Shown here one piece after another: positions 16,449 through 25,498 of a stretch of 64,000 bases of DNA. This DNA comes from Streptomyces sp. GESEQ-4 (lineage in GTDB: Bacteria > Actinomycetota > Actinomycetes > Streptomycetales > Streptomycetaceae). Position numbers and translations under genes: made by a program. The DNA is taken from positions 248,001-312,000 of the forward strand of contig NZ_JAFFSU010000005.1 in the NCBI RefSeq assembly GCF_017948455.1. Direction: 5' to 3'. A model generated the notes under the pieces. It had not been told where the DNA came from, did no database searches, and saw only the letters and a program-made list of their open reading frames with translations. How positions within the stretch are numbered: position 1 is the stretch's first letter; each line of letters starts with the position of its first letter.

Positions 16449-17711
16449 TTACTGGCGTCCAAAGCGGGCCATAGTGGCGGCAACTGCCCCGTAGATAACG
16501 GCCACCGTGACCACCAGCGCCGCCGACCGACCGTCCGGCGGCAGCATCACGGCGGCCACCGCGGCGGCTCCGACGAAGGCGGCGTTGAACAGGACGTCGT
16601 AGACGGAGAAGACGCGGCCGCGGAAGCCGTCGTCGACCGAGGACTGCACGATCGTGTCCGTGGCGATCTTCGCCCCCTGCGTGCTGAGGCCCAGGACGAA
16701 TGCCGCGGCCAGCATGGGAGCCGCGGCGAAGGGCAGGCCCAGGGCGAGTTCCAGGACCGCGGCCGCCGCGGCACACACGACGATCCAGCGGCCGGGGCCG
16801 AGTCGTCCCGCCGCCCAGGGCGTGAGCACCGCCGCCGCGAAGAAGCCGGCGCCGGAAATGCCCAACGCCAGTCCCAGCAGGGCGAGTCCGTCCTCCGAGG
16901 TGGACGTGAAGGCGTACCGGCAGAGCATCAGCAGCATGACCGTCAGGGCGCCGTAGCAGAACCGCATCATCGTCATCGCGCCCAGTGCCCACGTCGCCTG
17001 CCGGCGCTGCGGCGCGGCGAGATGACGTACACCTGCCGCCAGGTCGCGTGCGGTGCCGGCGAGTGCGGTGGTGAGGCGGGGCTGGACCAGCTCCCGGTCG
17101 GGACCCAGCAGGTCCCGGGCCATGCTCAGCGCAGCCAGCCCGGCGCACAGATACAGCACGGCGCCCAGCAGCACCACGGCCGCGTCGGAGTCGGCGCCCA
17201 GCAGCCGTACGAGAAAGGCGAGGCCGCCGCCGGCGGTCGCGGCGAGCGTTCCGGCGGTCGGGGACAGGGAGTTGGCGATCACCAGCCGGTCGGCGTCGAC
17301 CAGGCGGGGCAGCGCGGCGGACAGGCCCGCCAGGACGAAGCGGTTGACGGCGGTGACGCACAGGGCGGAGACGTAGAAGAGCCAGTCCGGGACGTCGCTG
17401 ACGATCAGGGCGGCCGTCGCCGACGCCAGCAGGGCGCGCAGGAGGCTGCAGTACAGGAGGACCTGCCGGCGGCGCCAGCGGTCCAGCAGGACGCCGGCGA
17501 AGGGGCCGACCAGGGAGTACGGCAGGAGCAGGACCGCCATCGCGGAGGCGATCGCGGCCGCCGACGTCTGTTTCTCCGGCGAGAAGACGACGTAGGAAGC
17601 GAGTGCGACCTGGTAGACGCCGTCGGCCCCCTGGGACAGCAGGCGTACGGCGAGCAGGCGCCGGAAGCCCTGGAAGCGCAGGAGGACGCGCAGGTCACGG
17701 ACGACGGCCAT
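16449..17711 (-). CDS. MFS transporter (probable exporter)
   Basis: 420-aa major facilitator with about 12 hydrophobic helices, from ATG 17711 (MAVVRDLRVLLRFQGFRRLLAVRLLSQGADG). It shows a cytoplasmic loop LDRWRRRQVLLY resembling the MFS signature between helices 2 and 3. Its N-terminal FRRL...R motif is common in the MFS_3-type family of Gram-positive exporters. A terminator for the upstream ino1 transcript lies just before its start (17734-17767), so it probably has its own promoter. Substrate not predictable. An upstream in-frame ATG at 17726 would add five residues. Confidence 0.85.
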   Translation of the reverse strand: MAVVRDLRVLLRFQGFRRLLAVRLLSQGADGVYQVALASYVVFSPEKQTSAAAIASAMAVLLLPYSLVGPFAGVLLDRWRRRQVLLYCSLLRALLASATAALIVSDVPDWLFYVSALCVTAVNRFVLAGLSAALPRLVDADRLVIANSLSPTAGTLAATAGGGLAFLVRLLGADSDAAVVLLGAVLYLCAGLAALSMARDLLGPDRELVQPRLTTALAGTARDLAAGVRHLAAPQRRQATWALGAMTMMRFCYGALTVMLLMLCRYAFTSTSEDGLALLGLALGISGAGFFAAAVLTPWAAGRLGPGRWIVVCAAAAAVLELALGLPFAAAPMLAAAFVLGLSTQGAKIATDTIVQSSVDDGFRGRVFSVYDVLFNAAFVGAAAVAAVMLPPDGRSAALVVTVAVIYGAVAATMARFGRQ

Positions 17712-17733
17712 GGGGCACAGCCTCACATACGGG

Positions 17734-17767
17734 GAGGGTCCCCGGGCGGCATGCCTCGGGGACCCTC
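17734..17767 (-). terminator. Terminator of the padR-ino1 transcript
   Basis: Perfect 11-bp stem, arms GAGGGTCCCCG (17734-17744) and CGGGGACCCTC (17757-17767), 12-nt loop, located after the inositol-phosphate synthase stop. Confidence 0.8.
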
Positions 17768-17789
17768 ACCATCGAGCTGGACCTGGTCT

Positions 17790-18872
17790 TTAGCGCTCGA
17801 CCTCACCCTGGATGAACTTCTCCACGTTCTCCCGGGCCTCGTCGTCGAAGTACTGGACCGGCGGGGACTTCATGAAGTAGCTCGACGCCGACAGGATCGG
17901 GCCACCGATGCCGCGGTCCTTGGCGATCTTCGCGGCGCGCAGGGCGTCGATGATGACGCCGGCGGAGTTCGGGGAGTCCCAGACCTCGAGCTTGTACTCC
18001 AGGTTCAGCGGGACGTCACCGAAGGCGCGGCCCTCCAGGCGGACGTACGCCCACTTGCGGTCGTCCAGCCAGGCCACGTAGTCGGACGGGCCGATGTGGA
18101 CGTTGTCCGCGCCCATGTCGCGGTCGCGGATCTGGGAGGTGACGGCCTGCGTCTTGGAGATCTTCTTGGACTCCAGGCGCTCGCGCTCGAGCATGTTCTT
18201 GAAGTCCATGTTGCCGCCGACGTTCAGCTGCATCGTGCGGTCGAGGACGACGCCGCGGTCCTCGAACAGCTTCGCCATGACGCGGTGCGTGATGGTGGCG
18301 CCGACCTGCGACTTGATGTCGTCGCCGACGATCGGCACGCCCGCCTCGGTGAACTTGTCCGCCCATTCCTTGGTGCCGGCGATGAAGACCGGGAGGGCGT
18401 TGACGAAGGCGACCTTGGCGTCGATGGCGCACTGGGCGTAGAACTTCGCCGCGTCCTCGGAACCGACGGGCAGGTAGCAGACGAGGACGTCGACCTGCTT
18501 GTCCTTGAGGATCTGGACGACGTCGACCGGCGTCTCGGCGGACTCCTCGATGGTCTCGCGGTAGTACTTGCCGAGGCCGTCGAGGGTGTGGCCGCGCTGG
18601 ACGGTCACACCGGTGTTCGGCACGTCGCAGATCTTGATGGTGTTGTTCTCGGAGGCGCCGATCGCGTCCGCGAGGTCGAGGCCGACCTTCTTGGCATCGA
18701 CATCGAACGCGGCGACGAACTCCACGTCACGGACGTGGTACTCGCCGAACTGCACATGCATGAGGCCGGGCACCTTCGACGCCGGATCGGCGTCCTTGTA
18801 GTACTCGACTCCCTGCACCAGCGACGCGGCGCAGTTGCCCACGCCGACGACGGCTACGCGAACCGAACCCAT
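17790..18872 (-). CDS. ino1: Inositol-3-phosphate synthase
   Basis: NAD-dependent conversion of glucose-6-phosphate to myo-inositol-3-phosphate, the first step to phosphatidylinositol and mycothiol in actinomycetes. 360 aa from ATG 18872: the Rossmann motif [16 protein letters not shown] at residues 5-20, and the conserved internal segments [12 protein letters not shown] and [16 protein letters not shown] used by this family for NAD and phosphate binding. Ends [16 protein letters not shown]. It lies 44 bp downstream of a PadR regulator gene on the same strand, suggesting co-transcription and possible PadR control. Confidence 0.95.
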   Translation of the reverse strand: MGSVRVAVVGVGNCAASLVQGVEYYKDADPASKVPGLMHVQFGEYHVRDVEFVAAFDVDAKKVGLDLADAIGASENNTIKICDVPNTGVTVQRGHTLDGLGKYYRETIEESAETPVDVVQILKDKQVDVLVCYLPVGSEDAAKFYAQCAIDAKVAFVNALPVFIAGTKEWADKFTEAGVPIVGDDIKSQVGATITHRVMAKLFEDRGVVLDRTMQLNVGGNMDFKNMLERERLESKKISKTQAVTSQIRDRDMGADNVHIGPSDYVAWLDDRKWAYVRLEGRAFGDVPLNLEYKLEVWDSPNSAGVIIDALRAAKIAKDRGIGGPILSASSYFMKSPPVQYFDDEARENVEKFIQGEVER

Positions 18873-18916
18873 TCCGGTTGCTCCCTGTGTGTACGAGTGA
18901 GGCCCTGGCAGGGGTC

Positions 18917-19597
18917 TCACGTGGTGGTGTCGCCGGGCGTATCCGGACCGGGGGTGTCCCCGGGCCGGGGCAGGACGCCCGGCGCTCCCTCTGTGGTGTC
19001 GCGAGCGGCTTCTCCGTGGGCGGGACCCTTCAGGTCCCGGCCCGCCCGCTCACTTTCGATGAGCTCGTTCAGCCAGCGCACTTCGCGCTCCACGGACTCC
19101 ATCCCGTGGCGCTGGAGCTCGAGTGTGTAGTCGTCGAGGCGCTCCCGGGTGCGCGCCAGAGAGGCGCGCATCTTCTCCAGGCGCTCCTCCAGCCGGCTGC
19201 GTCGCCCCTCGAGTACGCGCATGCGTACGTCGCGCGACGTCTGCCCGAAGAAGGCGAAGCGAGCGGCGAAGTGCTCGTCCTCGTACACATCGGGCCCGGT
19301 CTGCGTGAGCAGTTCCTCGAAGTGCTCCTTACCTTCCGCCGTCAGCCGGTAGACGATCTTGGCGCGGCGGCCGGTGAGGGGCGCGGCGAGGGCGTCCTCG
19401 GTGGTGTTCCCCGGCTCTTCGATCAACCAGCCGTTGGCGACCAGCGTCTTGAGGCAGGGATAGAGCGTCCCGTAGCTGAACGCACGGAACACACCCAGTG
19501 ACGTGTTGAGTCGTTTGCGCAGCTCGTATCCGTGCATCGGGGATTCGCGGAGCAGGCCGAGTACGGCGAACTCGAGGATCCCGGAACGCCGGCTCAT
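18917..19597 (-). CDS. PadR family transcriptional regulator
   Basis: 226 aa from ATG 19597, with AGGAGG six bases upstream. Winged-helix DNA-binding domain at residues 1-95: [38 protein letters not shown], and the wing with [22 protein letters not shown] long C-terminal dimerisation coiled coil follows ([33 protein letters not shown]), then a Pro/Gly-rich tail. A perfect ATGT...ACAT palindrome 63 bp upstream of the start is a strong candidate for its own operator. It is co-directional with ino1; a ligand cannot be inferred. Confidence 0.92.
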   Translation of the reverse strand: MSRRSGILEFAVLGLLRESPMHGYELRKRLNTSLGVFRAFSYGTLYPCLKTLVANGWLIEEPGNTTEDALAAPLTGRRAKIVYRLTAEGKEHFEELLTQTGPDVYEDEHFAARFAFFGQTSRDVRMRVLEGRRSRLEERLEKMRASLARTRERLDDYTLELQRHGMESVEREVRWLNELIESERAGRDLKGPAHGEAARDTTEGAPGVLPRPGDTPGPDTPGDTTT

Positions 19598-19659
19598 CGT
19601 CGCCTCCTCTCTGCCGCGGCCCGTACGACGGGCGCCTTGACGGCCCTTATGCCGAGCTG

Positions 19660-19678
19660 ATGTATCGACTCGATACAT
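19660..19678. promoter_or_regulatory. Probable PadR operator
   Basis: ATGTATCGACTCGATACAT, a perfect 9-bp inverted repeat around one central base, with the ATGT/ACAT ends that PadR regulators recognise. It lies 63 bp upstream of the padR start, so autoregulation of padR-ino1 is the natural inference. Upstream on the other side, from 19679 to 19834, I see no further gene or clear element. Confidence 0.75.
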
Positions 19679-19834
19679 CCCGACGATAGAACGGCCTTCC
19701 GGATGCGACAAGAGGGAGGACGGTGAACGGGATCACATCACCGATTCGTAGGAAGTAAGTTGCCTGTTTTGGGGTGAACTTAGGTGCTAGGTGGGTTTTG
19801 ACGGTGCGTAGTCTGTGCGGCATGCAGACCACCG

Positions 19835-19860
19835 GGAACCGAGTGACGTCTGGGGGCGTC
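19835..19860 (+). promoter_or_regulatory. Candidate ECF (SigE-like) promoter for the penicillin-binding protein gene
   Basis: GGAAC at 19835-19839 and CGTC at 19857-19860 with a 17-bp spacer resemble ECF promoters of cell-envelope sigma factors. It lies about 120 bp upstream of the PBP start. Match by eye only; sigma identity is uncertain. Confidence 0.4.
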
Positions 19861-19874
19861 CTCGTCCCTGGTGC

Positions 19875-19910
19875 AGTACGGATGAATGCAGGACCGACCG
19901 CATCCGTACT
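19875..19910 (+). promoter_or_regulatory. Hairpin in the PBP leader
   Basis: Perfect 10-bp stem, AGTACGGATG (19875-19884) with CATCCGTACT (19901-19910), and a second short stem AGGCGC/GCGCCT at 19942-19961 just before the ribosome binding site. Together they fill the presumed 5' UTR. Function not known. Confidence 0.4.
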
Positions 19911-19981
19911 TCGGGGGGACCGGAAACCTGCCGCCGTTTCCAGGCGCGCCACGGTGCGCCTGCCCTAGGAGTAGTCGTTCG

Positions 19982-22669
19982 ATGAGCGAGCACCGTCGCA
20001 AACCGCCGCAGCCGCAGGGAGGCGGACGTGCCGCGGCCCGACGCGGCCAGTCCAGCTTGCCCACCGGCCGCCGCGCGGCACCGCGGGGCGTAACCGGGTC
20101 TCCTTCCGACTCGTACGGGTCGGGTTCCGGGCCGGGAGCAGAGGAGCGGCCGTACGGCGGCCGCGCCGAGGCCCGGCGTGCGGCCCAGAGAAGCACAGGC
20201 GGCCGCCGCAGAGCGGCCGACCCCGGCCGGGGCGGCCGAGGCGCCGTCCCCGGCGGTCCGAACGGTCCCGGACGAGGAAGAGGGCGACCGGCTCCTCCTG
20301 GCCGGAAGAGGCTCGTCGACTACCCCCGGGCCGGTAAGTACGGGTGGCGCCGCTGGGTGCCCTCCTGGAAGCTCGTCTCCGGCCTGTGCATCGGCTTCTT
20401 CGGCAGCCTGGTGGCCGTAGCGGGCATCGGCTACGCGATGGTGGGCGTCCCCGACATCCAGAAGACCGCCGAGGCGCAGAACAACGTCTTCTACTGGGCC
20501 GACGGCAGCGAGATGGTCTCCACGGGTGGCGAGACGAACCGCCAGATCGTCAATCTCTCGCAGATCCCCAAGGCGATGCAGTACGCGGTCATCTCCCAGG
20601 AGAACAAGACCTTCTACTCCGACAACGGCATCGACCTGAAGGGCATCGGCCGGGCCGTGTTCAACATGGCCAGGGGCGGCGAGACGCAGGGTGGATCCAC
20701 GATCACCCAGCAGTACGTCAAGAACGCGATGCTCAACGACCAGTCGCAGACCGTATCCCGGAAGTTCCAGGAGATCTTCGTCTCGGTCAAGGTGGGAGCG
20801 AAGCTCTCCAAGGACGAGATCATGGCCGGCTACCTGAACTCCGCCTACTACGGCCGCGGGGCCTACGGCATCCAGGCGGCCGCGCGCGCGTACTTCAACA
20901 AGGACGCCGTCGACCTGAACGAGGGCGAGTGTGCCTTCCTGGCAGCGACGCTCAAAGGCGCCACGTACTACGACCCGGCGGGTTCGCCCTCCATCGACCC
21001 GGTCGGGGCCAGTGCCGAGGCGAACAAGCGGCGCGCAAAGATCCAGATGCAGGACACCTTGGACAAGATGGTCGAGTACGACCATCTGGATGCCGCGACG
21101 CGGGCCAAGTACACCGAGCTTCCCAAGACCCAGAGTCCGCGTTCGAACGCCGCGCTGAGCGGCCAGGTCGGCTATCTCGTCGACCTGGCCAAGGCCTATC
21201 TGGTCAACAACACGAAGATCACTGAGGACGACCTGCAGAAGGGCGGCTACTCGATCTACACGACCTTCGACAAGAGGAAGGTCAAGGAGCTCGAGGACTC
21301 CGTCAAGAAGGTCCAGAAGGCCAACATCGACCCCAAGAAGCGCCCGAAGACGGACACCCATGTCCAGTTCGGCGGCGCCTCCATCAGCCCGAAGACCGGC
21401 GCGATCAAGGCCATCTACGGCGGTGAGGACGCGACCAAGCACTTCACCAACAACGCCGACGTCACCGGTGCCCAGGTCGGTTCGACCTTCAAGCCGTTCG
21501 TGCTCGCGGCAGCGATGACGTGGGGTGTACGGGACCCGGATCTGGGTCCGACCCAGGCGCAGGACGAGCGGACCCAGGTGAACCCGAAGAGCCTGTTCAG
21601 CGGCAAGAACAAGCTGAAGATCGAGGATTACACCGGAGAGGTCTGGAAGAACGAGAAGGGCAAGGAGTGGCTGCAGGTCAATGACGGCGACGAGTCGTAC
21701 GGCACTCCGCCCGACTACCAGATCGATCTCCGTGAGGCGATGCGGGAGTCGGTGAACTCCGCCTTTGTGCAGCTCGGCATGGACGTCGGCCTGGACAAGG
21801 TGAAGGAGGCCTCGATGAACGCCGGCCTCAAGGAGGACAGCCTGGCCGGCACCAACTACCCGACGTTCTCCATCGGCACCTCCGACCCCAGTGCGATCCG
21901 TATGGCGGGTTCGTACGCCACGTTCGCGGCCAGCGGCAAGCAGCGTGAACCGTTCTCCGTGGAGAAGGTGACGAGCAAGGACGGCACGATCTTCACGCAC
22001 GAGACGAAGACCAAGGAGGCCTTCACCGAGGACGTCGCCGACAACGTCACCGACGTCCTGAAGACGGTCGTCGATGACGGAACGGGTACCAAGGCTCAGC
22101 TGACCGGGCGCGATGTGGCCGGCAAGACCGGTACCACCGACGGCAACAAGTCCGCCTGGTTCGTCGGCTACACCCCGCAGCTGTCCACGTCGATCACCAT
22201 GTTCCGGTACGACGACGATGAGTCCAAGAAGAACCGTACGTTCCTGGAGATGTACGGCACGGGTGACCAAGAGTCGATCCATGGTGCCTCGTTCCCTGCC
22301 GAGATCTGGCACGACTACATGGACGCGGCGCTGAAGGGGGAGCCTGCGATCGACTTTCCGACGCCCAAGCCCATCGGCGAGATCGTCAACGAGCCGACGC
22401 CGACCCCCACTCCCACCATCACGGAGACGCAGGAGGAGAGCCCGACGCCGACTCCGACGCCCAGTCAGCCCTCTCCGTCGCCTACGCCCACGGAGAGCGA
22501 GAACTGTGGCTTCTTCGGCTGCGAGGACGGCGGCGCCGATGCGGGCGGTGCGGACGCCGGAGGCACGGACGGCGGCGTGACGGCCTCACCGACGCCTACA
22601 GATACGGGCGACGAGGGCGGAAATAACGGCAATGGCAACGGAGGCCTTTTCGTAGGCGGGACCGGTTAG
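19982..22669 (+). CDS. Class A penicillin-binding protein (transglycosylase/transpeptidase)
   Basis: Bifunctional peptidoglycan synthase, 895 aa from ATG 19982 with TAGGAG upstream. A basic, disordered cytoplasmic tail of ~115 residues precedes one transmembrane helix (LVSGLCIGFFGSLVAVAGIGYAM). The GT51 glycosyltransferase domain has the catalytic Glu motif QENKTFYSDNGID and GGSTITQQYVKN. The transpeptidase domain has SXXK STFK (GSTFKPF), SVN (ESVNSAF) and KTGTT. The C-terminus beyond ~800 is a Thr/Pro-rich extracytoplasmic tail (PTPTPTPTITET) with two cysteines and Gly/Asp-rich repeats. It belongs with neighbouring GT87, FemX and racemase-like genes as an envelope block. A hairpin follows at 22734. 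Confidence 0.95.
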   Translation: MSEHRRKPPQPQGGGRAAARRGQSSLPTGRRAAPRGVTGSPSDSYGSGSGPGAEERPYGGRAEARRAAQRSTGGRRRAADPGRGGRGAVPGGPNGPGRGRGRPAPPGRKRLVDYPRAGKYGWRRWVPSWKLVSGLCIGFFGSLVAVAGIGYAMVGVPDIQKTAEAQNNVFYWADGSEMVSTGGETNRQIVNLSQIPKAMQYAVISQENKTFYSDNGIDLKGIGRAVFNMARGGETQGGSTITQQYVKNAMLNDQSQTVSRKFQEIFVSVKVGAKLSKDEIMAGYLNSAYYGRGAYGIQAAARAYFNKDAVDLNEGECAFLAATLKGATYYDPAGSPSIDPVGASAEANKRRAKIQMQDTLDKMVEYDHLDAATRAKYTELPKTQSPRSNAALSGQVGYLVDLAKAYLVNNTKITEDDLQKGGYSIYTTFDKRKVKELEDSVKKVQKANIDPKKRPKTDTHVQFGGASISPKTGAIKAIYGGEDATKHFTNNADVTGAQVGSTFKPFVLAAAMTWGVRDPDLGPTQAQDERTQVNPKSLFSGKNKLKIEDYTGEVWKNEKGKEWLQVNDGDESYGTPPDYQIDLREAMRESVNSAFVQLGMDVGLDKVKEASMNAGLKEDSLAGTNYPTFSIGTSDPSAIRMAGSYATFAASGKQREPFSVEKVTSKDGTIFTHETKTKEAFTEDVADNVTDVLKTVVDDGTGTKAQLTGRDVAGKTGTTDGNKSAWFVGYTPQLSTSITMFRYDDDESKKNRTFLEMYGTGDQESIHGASFPAEIWHDYMDAALKGEPAIDFPTPKPIGEIVNEPTPTPTPTITETQEESPTPTPTPSQPSPSPTPTESENCGFFGCEDGGADAGGADAGGTDGGVTASPTPTDTGDEGGNNGNGNGGLFVGGTG

Positions 22670-22692
22670 CCGCCGGATCGTCCGGTGTGACT

Positions 22693-22706
22693 GTTTCACG
22701 TGAAAC
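22693..22706. other. parS: parS site 8 (exact)
   Basis: Exact GTTTCACGTGAAAC 23 bp after the PBP stop, 22 bp start-to-start from site 9. Confidence 0.95.
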
Positions 22707-22714
22707 ACCCGGAT

Positions 22715-22728
22715 GTTTCACGTGAAAC
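22715..22728. other. parS: parS site 9 (exact)
   Basis: Exact GTTTCACGTGAAAC between the PBP gene and the following hairpin; the closest pair of sites in the window. Confidence 0.95.
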
Positions 22729-22733
22729 GAGGG

Positions 22734-22758
22734 CCGCCGCACCCACGAGGTGCGGCGG
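22734..22758 (+). terminator. Terminator or attenuator after the PBP gene
   Basis: Perfect 10-bp stem CCGCCGCACC (22734-22743) with GGTGCGGCGG (22749-22758), 5-nt loop, 42 bp before the next start codon. No U tract. Confidence 0.65.
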
Positions 22759-22799
22759 TCCTCGGCGTATTCCTAGGTCCGTACGGCAGGATGTGCCCT

Positions 22800-24293
22800 A
22801 TGCCCAGCGCAGAATCGACGCAAGCGAGCGTGCACGAGCCGGACCTGGTACCGCCGACCAAGACCGATGAGGTCGCGGCCACCGGCAGTGAGCTGATCGG
22901 CGGCCCCATCGGCCGACGCGCCCTGCCCGGGACCTCCTGGTGGACCCCCGTGCGGATCGTCGCGCTGGTGGCGATCGGCGTGTTCGCCCTCGGCCTGGTC
23001 CAGAAGGCGCCCTGCTACAACGGCGCCTGGTTCTTCGGCGCCAGCTCGCAGTACACGCACGCGTGCTACTCGGACATCCCGCACCTCTACCAGGGGCGGG
23101 GCTTCGCCGACGGGCTCGTGCCTTACTTCGACGAGCTCTCCGGCGATATGCAGTACCTCGAGTATCCGGTGCTGACCGGAGTGTTCATGGAGGTGGCCGC
23201 CTGGCTCACGCCCGGCAGCGGCAGCATCCAGGACCAGGCGCAGTGGTACTGGATGGTCAACTCCGGGCTGCTGATGGTGTGCGCCGTCGTCATCGCCGTC
23301 TGTGTGACCCGTACGCACGCCCGGCGGCCCTGGGACGGTCTGCTGGTCGCTCTGGCGCCCGCCTTCGCGCTGACCGCCACCATCAACTGGGACCTGCTGG
23401 CGGTCGCTCTGACGGCCGCGGCGATGCTGATGTGGTCGCGGGGCCGCTCGCTCGCCTTCGGCGTCCTCCTGGGGCTTGCCACGGCCGCCAAGCTCTATCC
23501 CTTCCTGCTGCTCGGGCCGCTGCTTGTGCTCTGCTGGCGCGCGGGCAAATGGCGGGAGTTCGGCACGGCACTGGGAGGGGCGGTCGTCGCCTGGCTGGTC
23601 GTGAACCTGCCGGTGATGCTGTTCGCCTTCGAAGGCTGGTCGAAGTTCTACGAGTTCAGCCAGGAGCGGGGCGTCGACTTCGGCTCCTTCTGGCTGATCA
23701 TGGCCCAGAACTCGTCCAACCCGCTCAGCACCGACACCGTCAACACGCTCGCCACACTGCTGATGCTGGTGTGCTGCGCGGGCATCGCGGCGCTCACGCT
23801 GACCGCACCGCGCCGTCCGCGCTTCGCCCAACTCGCCTTCCTGATCGTCGCGGCCTTCATCCTCACCAACAAGGTCTACTCGCCGCAGTACGTCCTGTGG
23901 CTGATCCCGCTGGCCGCGCTGGCCCGGCCGAAGTGGCGGGACTTCCTGATCTGGCAGGCCTGCGAAGTGGCGTACTTCCTGGGCATCTGGCTGTACCTCG
24001 CTTACACGACCAGCGGAGACGCCCACAAGGGCCTTCCGGCCGACGGCTACCACTGGGCCATCGGCGTGCACTTGCTGGGGACGCTGTACCTGTGCGTGCT
24101 GATCGTGCGCGACATCCTCATGCCGGAGAGGGACGTGGTGCGCAGGGCCGGCGACGACGACCCCTCGGGAGGCGTTCTCGACGGTGCTGAGGACGCCTTC
24201 GTGCTCGGCGCTGCAGCCCATCCACCGCGGCACGCGGCTCAGTTCGAAGGAGCTCAGGTGGAGTGGGGCAGCGCACGTCCCGGGCAGCCCTAG
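22800..24293 (+). CDS. Glycosyltransferase family 87 (DUF2029) membrane protein
   Basis: 497 aa from ATG 22800 (MPSAESTQASVHEP); the frame stays open upstream through parS 9 but that part lacks coding bias. Integral membrane protein with about ten hydrophobic segments, beginning WWTPVRIVALVAIGVFALGLV at residue ~44. The first extracytoplasmic loop carries paired cysteines (APCYNGAW, THACYSDIP) and the acidic DLxxYxxxF-like stretch seen in GT-C polyprenyl-phosphate mannosyltransferases (LVPYFDEL, EYPVLTG). By family it should transfer sugar from a polyprenyl-phosphate donor to a cell-envelope acceptor; the actual substrate is unknown. Confidence 0.85.
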   Translation: MPSAESTQASVHEPDLVPPTKTDEVAATGSELIGGPIGRRALPGTSWWTPVRIVALVAIGVFALGLVQKAPCYNGAWFFGASSQYTHACYSDIPHLYQGRGFADGLVPYFDELSGDMQYLEYPVLTGVFMEVAAWLTPGSGSIQDQAQWYWMVNSGLLMVCAVVIAVCVTRTHARRPWDGLLVALAPAFALTATINWDLLAVALTAAAMLMWSRGRSLAFGVLLGLATAAKLYPFLLLGPLLVLCWRAGKWREFGTALGGAVVAWLVVNLPVMLFAFEGWSKFYEFSQERGVDFGSFWLIMAQNSSNPLSTDTVNTLATLLMLVCCAGIAALTLTAPRRPRFAQLAFLIVAAFILTNKVYSPQYVLWLIPLAALARPKWRDFLIWQACEVAYFLGIWLYLAYTTSGDAHKGLPADGYHWAIGVHLLGTLYLCVLIVRDILMPERDVVRRAGDDDPSGGVLDGAEDAFVLGAAAHPPRHAAQFEGAQVEWGSARPGQP

Positions 24294-24334
24294 GGTGTTC
24301 GCTCTGAGCGAACGGAGCGGACGCGGGCTACGCA

Positions 24335-24368
24335 AAAGGCCGTACACGGGTTTCCGTGTACGGCCTTT
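24335..24368. terminator. Bidirectional terminator
   Basis: Perfect 15-bp stem (arms 24335-24349 and 24354-24368, AAAGGCCGTACACGG) with a GTTT loop and A/T ends on both sides, between convergent genes. Confidence 0.95.
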
Positions 24369-24401
24369 CCTGCTGCTGCGGTTTCCTGCGGCCGCCGTTG
24401 C

Positions 24402-25433
24402 TCAGCGATCGACGAGCCGGTCGAACTGTGTGGTGGTGTGCCGCAGATGCGCCACCAGCTCGTCGCCGACTGTCGGCTCCGGGGCGTCCGCGGGCACGAA
24501 CAGAATGGAGACCTGCATGTGCGGCGGCTCGGCGAACCAGCGCTGCTTGCCGCCCCAGACGAAGGGCGAGAGGTTCCGGTTGACGGTGGCGAGGCCGGCG
24601 CGGGCGACGCCCTTGGCGCGGGGCATGACGCCGTGCAGCGCCTTCGGGGCTTCCAGACCCACCCCGTGCGACGTACCGCCCGCCACGACCACCAGGTAGC
24701 CGTCCGAGGCCGCTTTCTGCTGCCGGTAGCCGAAGCGGTCGCCCTTGGCGACGCGGGTGACGTCCAGGACCGCGCCGCGGTACTCGGTGGCCTCGTGGTC
24801 GCCCAGCCACAGCCGGGTGCCGATGCGGGCGCGGAAGCGGGTCTGCGGGAACTGCTGCTGGAGGCGGGCGAGTTCCTCGGCCTTGAGATGGCTGACGAAC
24901 ATCGTGTGCAGCGGCAGACGGGCCGCGCGCAGCCGGTCCATCCAGCCGATGACTTCCTCGACGGCGTCCGAGCCGTCGGTGCGGTCCAGCGGCAGATGGA
25001 TGGCGAAGCCCTCCAGGCGGACGTTCTCGATGGCGGCGTGCAGCTGCGGCAGGTCCTGCTCGCTCACGCCGTGCCGCTTCATCGAGGACATCACCTCGAT
25101 GACCACCCGGGCGCCCACGAGGCCGTACACGCCGTCCACCGACGACACTGAGCGGATGACCCGGTCCGGCAGCGGCACGGGCTCCTCGCCGCGCCGGTAC
25201 GGCGTGAGCACCAGCAGGTCGCCGCCGAACCAGTCCTTGATGCGCGCGGCCTCGTACGTCGTGCCCACGGCGAGGACCTCCGAGCCCAGCCGGGTGGCCT
25301 CCTCGGCGAGCCGTTCGTGTCCGAAGCCGTAGCCGTTGCCCTTGCAGACCGGGACGAGGCCCGGGAACTGCTCCTGCACGTGCTTGTGGTGCGCCCGCCA
25401 GCGCGCGGTGTCGACGTAGAGCGTGAGCGCCAT
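24402..25433 (-). CDS. Alanine racemase-like PLP protein
   Basis: 343 aa, fold-type III PLP enzyme. KGNGYGFG at residues 31-38 matches the alanine racemase KANAYGHG with Lys31 as the PLP Schiff-base lysine. RIGTRLWLG near residue 220 corresponds to the RPGIALYG phosphate-binding region. The protein is shorter than typical Alr (about 370-390 aa), and I do not see a clear equivalent of the C-terminal catalytic tyrosine motif, so racemase activity is uncertain. It lies 65 bp downstream of femX on the same strand, which suggests a role with peptidoglycan amino acids. Streptomyces also encode a canonical Alr elsewhere. Confidence 0.75.
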   Translation of the reverse strand: MALTLYVDTARWRAHHKHVQEQFPGLVPVCKGNGYGFGHERLAEEATRLGSEVLAVGTTYEAARIKDWFGGDLLVLTPYRRGEEPVPLPDRVIRSVSSVDGVYGLVGARVVIEVMSSMKRHGVSEQDLPQLHAAIENVRLEGFAIHLPLDRTDGSDAVEEVIGWMDRLRAARLPLHTMFVSHLKAEELARLQQQFPQTRFRARIGTRLWLGDHEATEYRGAVLDVTRVAKGDRFGYRQQKAASDGYLVVVAGGTSHGVGLEAPKALHGVMPRAKGVARAGLATVNRNLSPFVWGGKQRWFAEPPHMQVSILFVPADAPEPTVGDELVAHLRHTTTQFDRLVDR

Positions 25434-25498
25434 GGCCGGACCTGGAACCTTTCTCGTGGCTGCGGTGTATCAGAGATGTGAAAGCGAATTGTGGTGTG

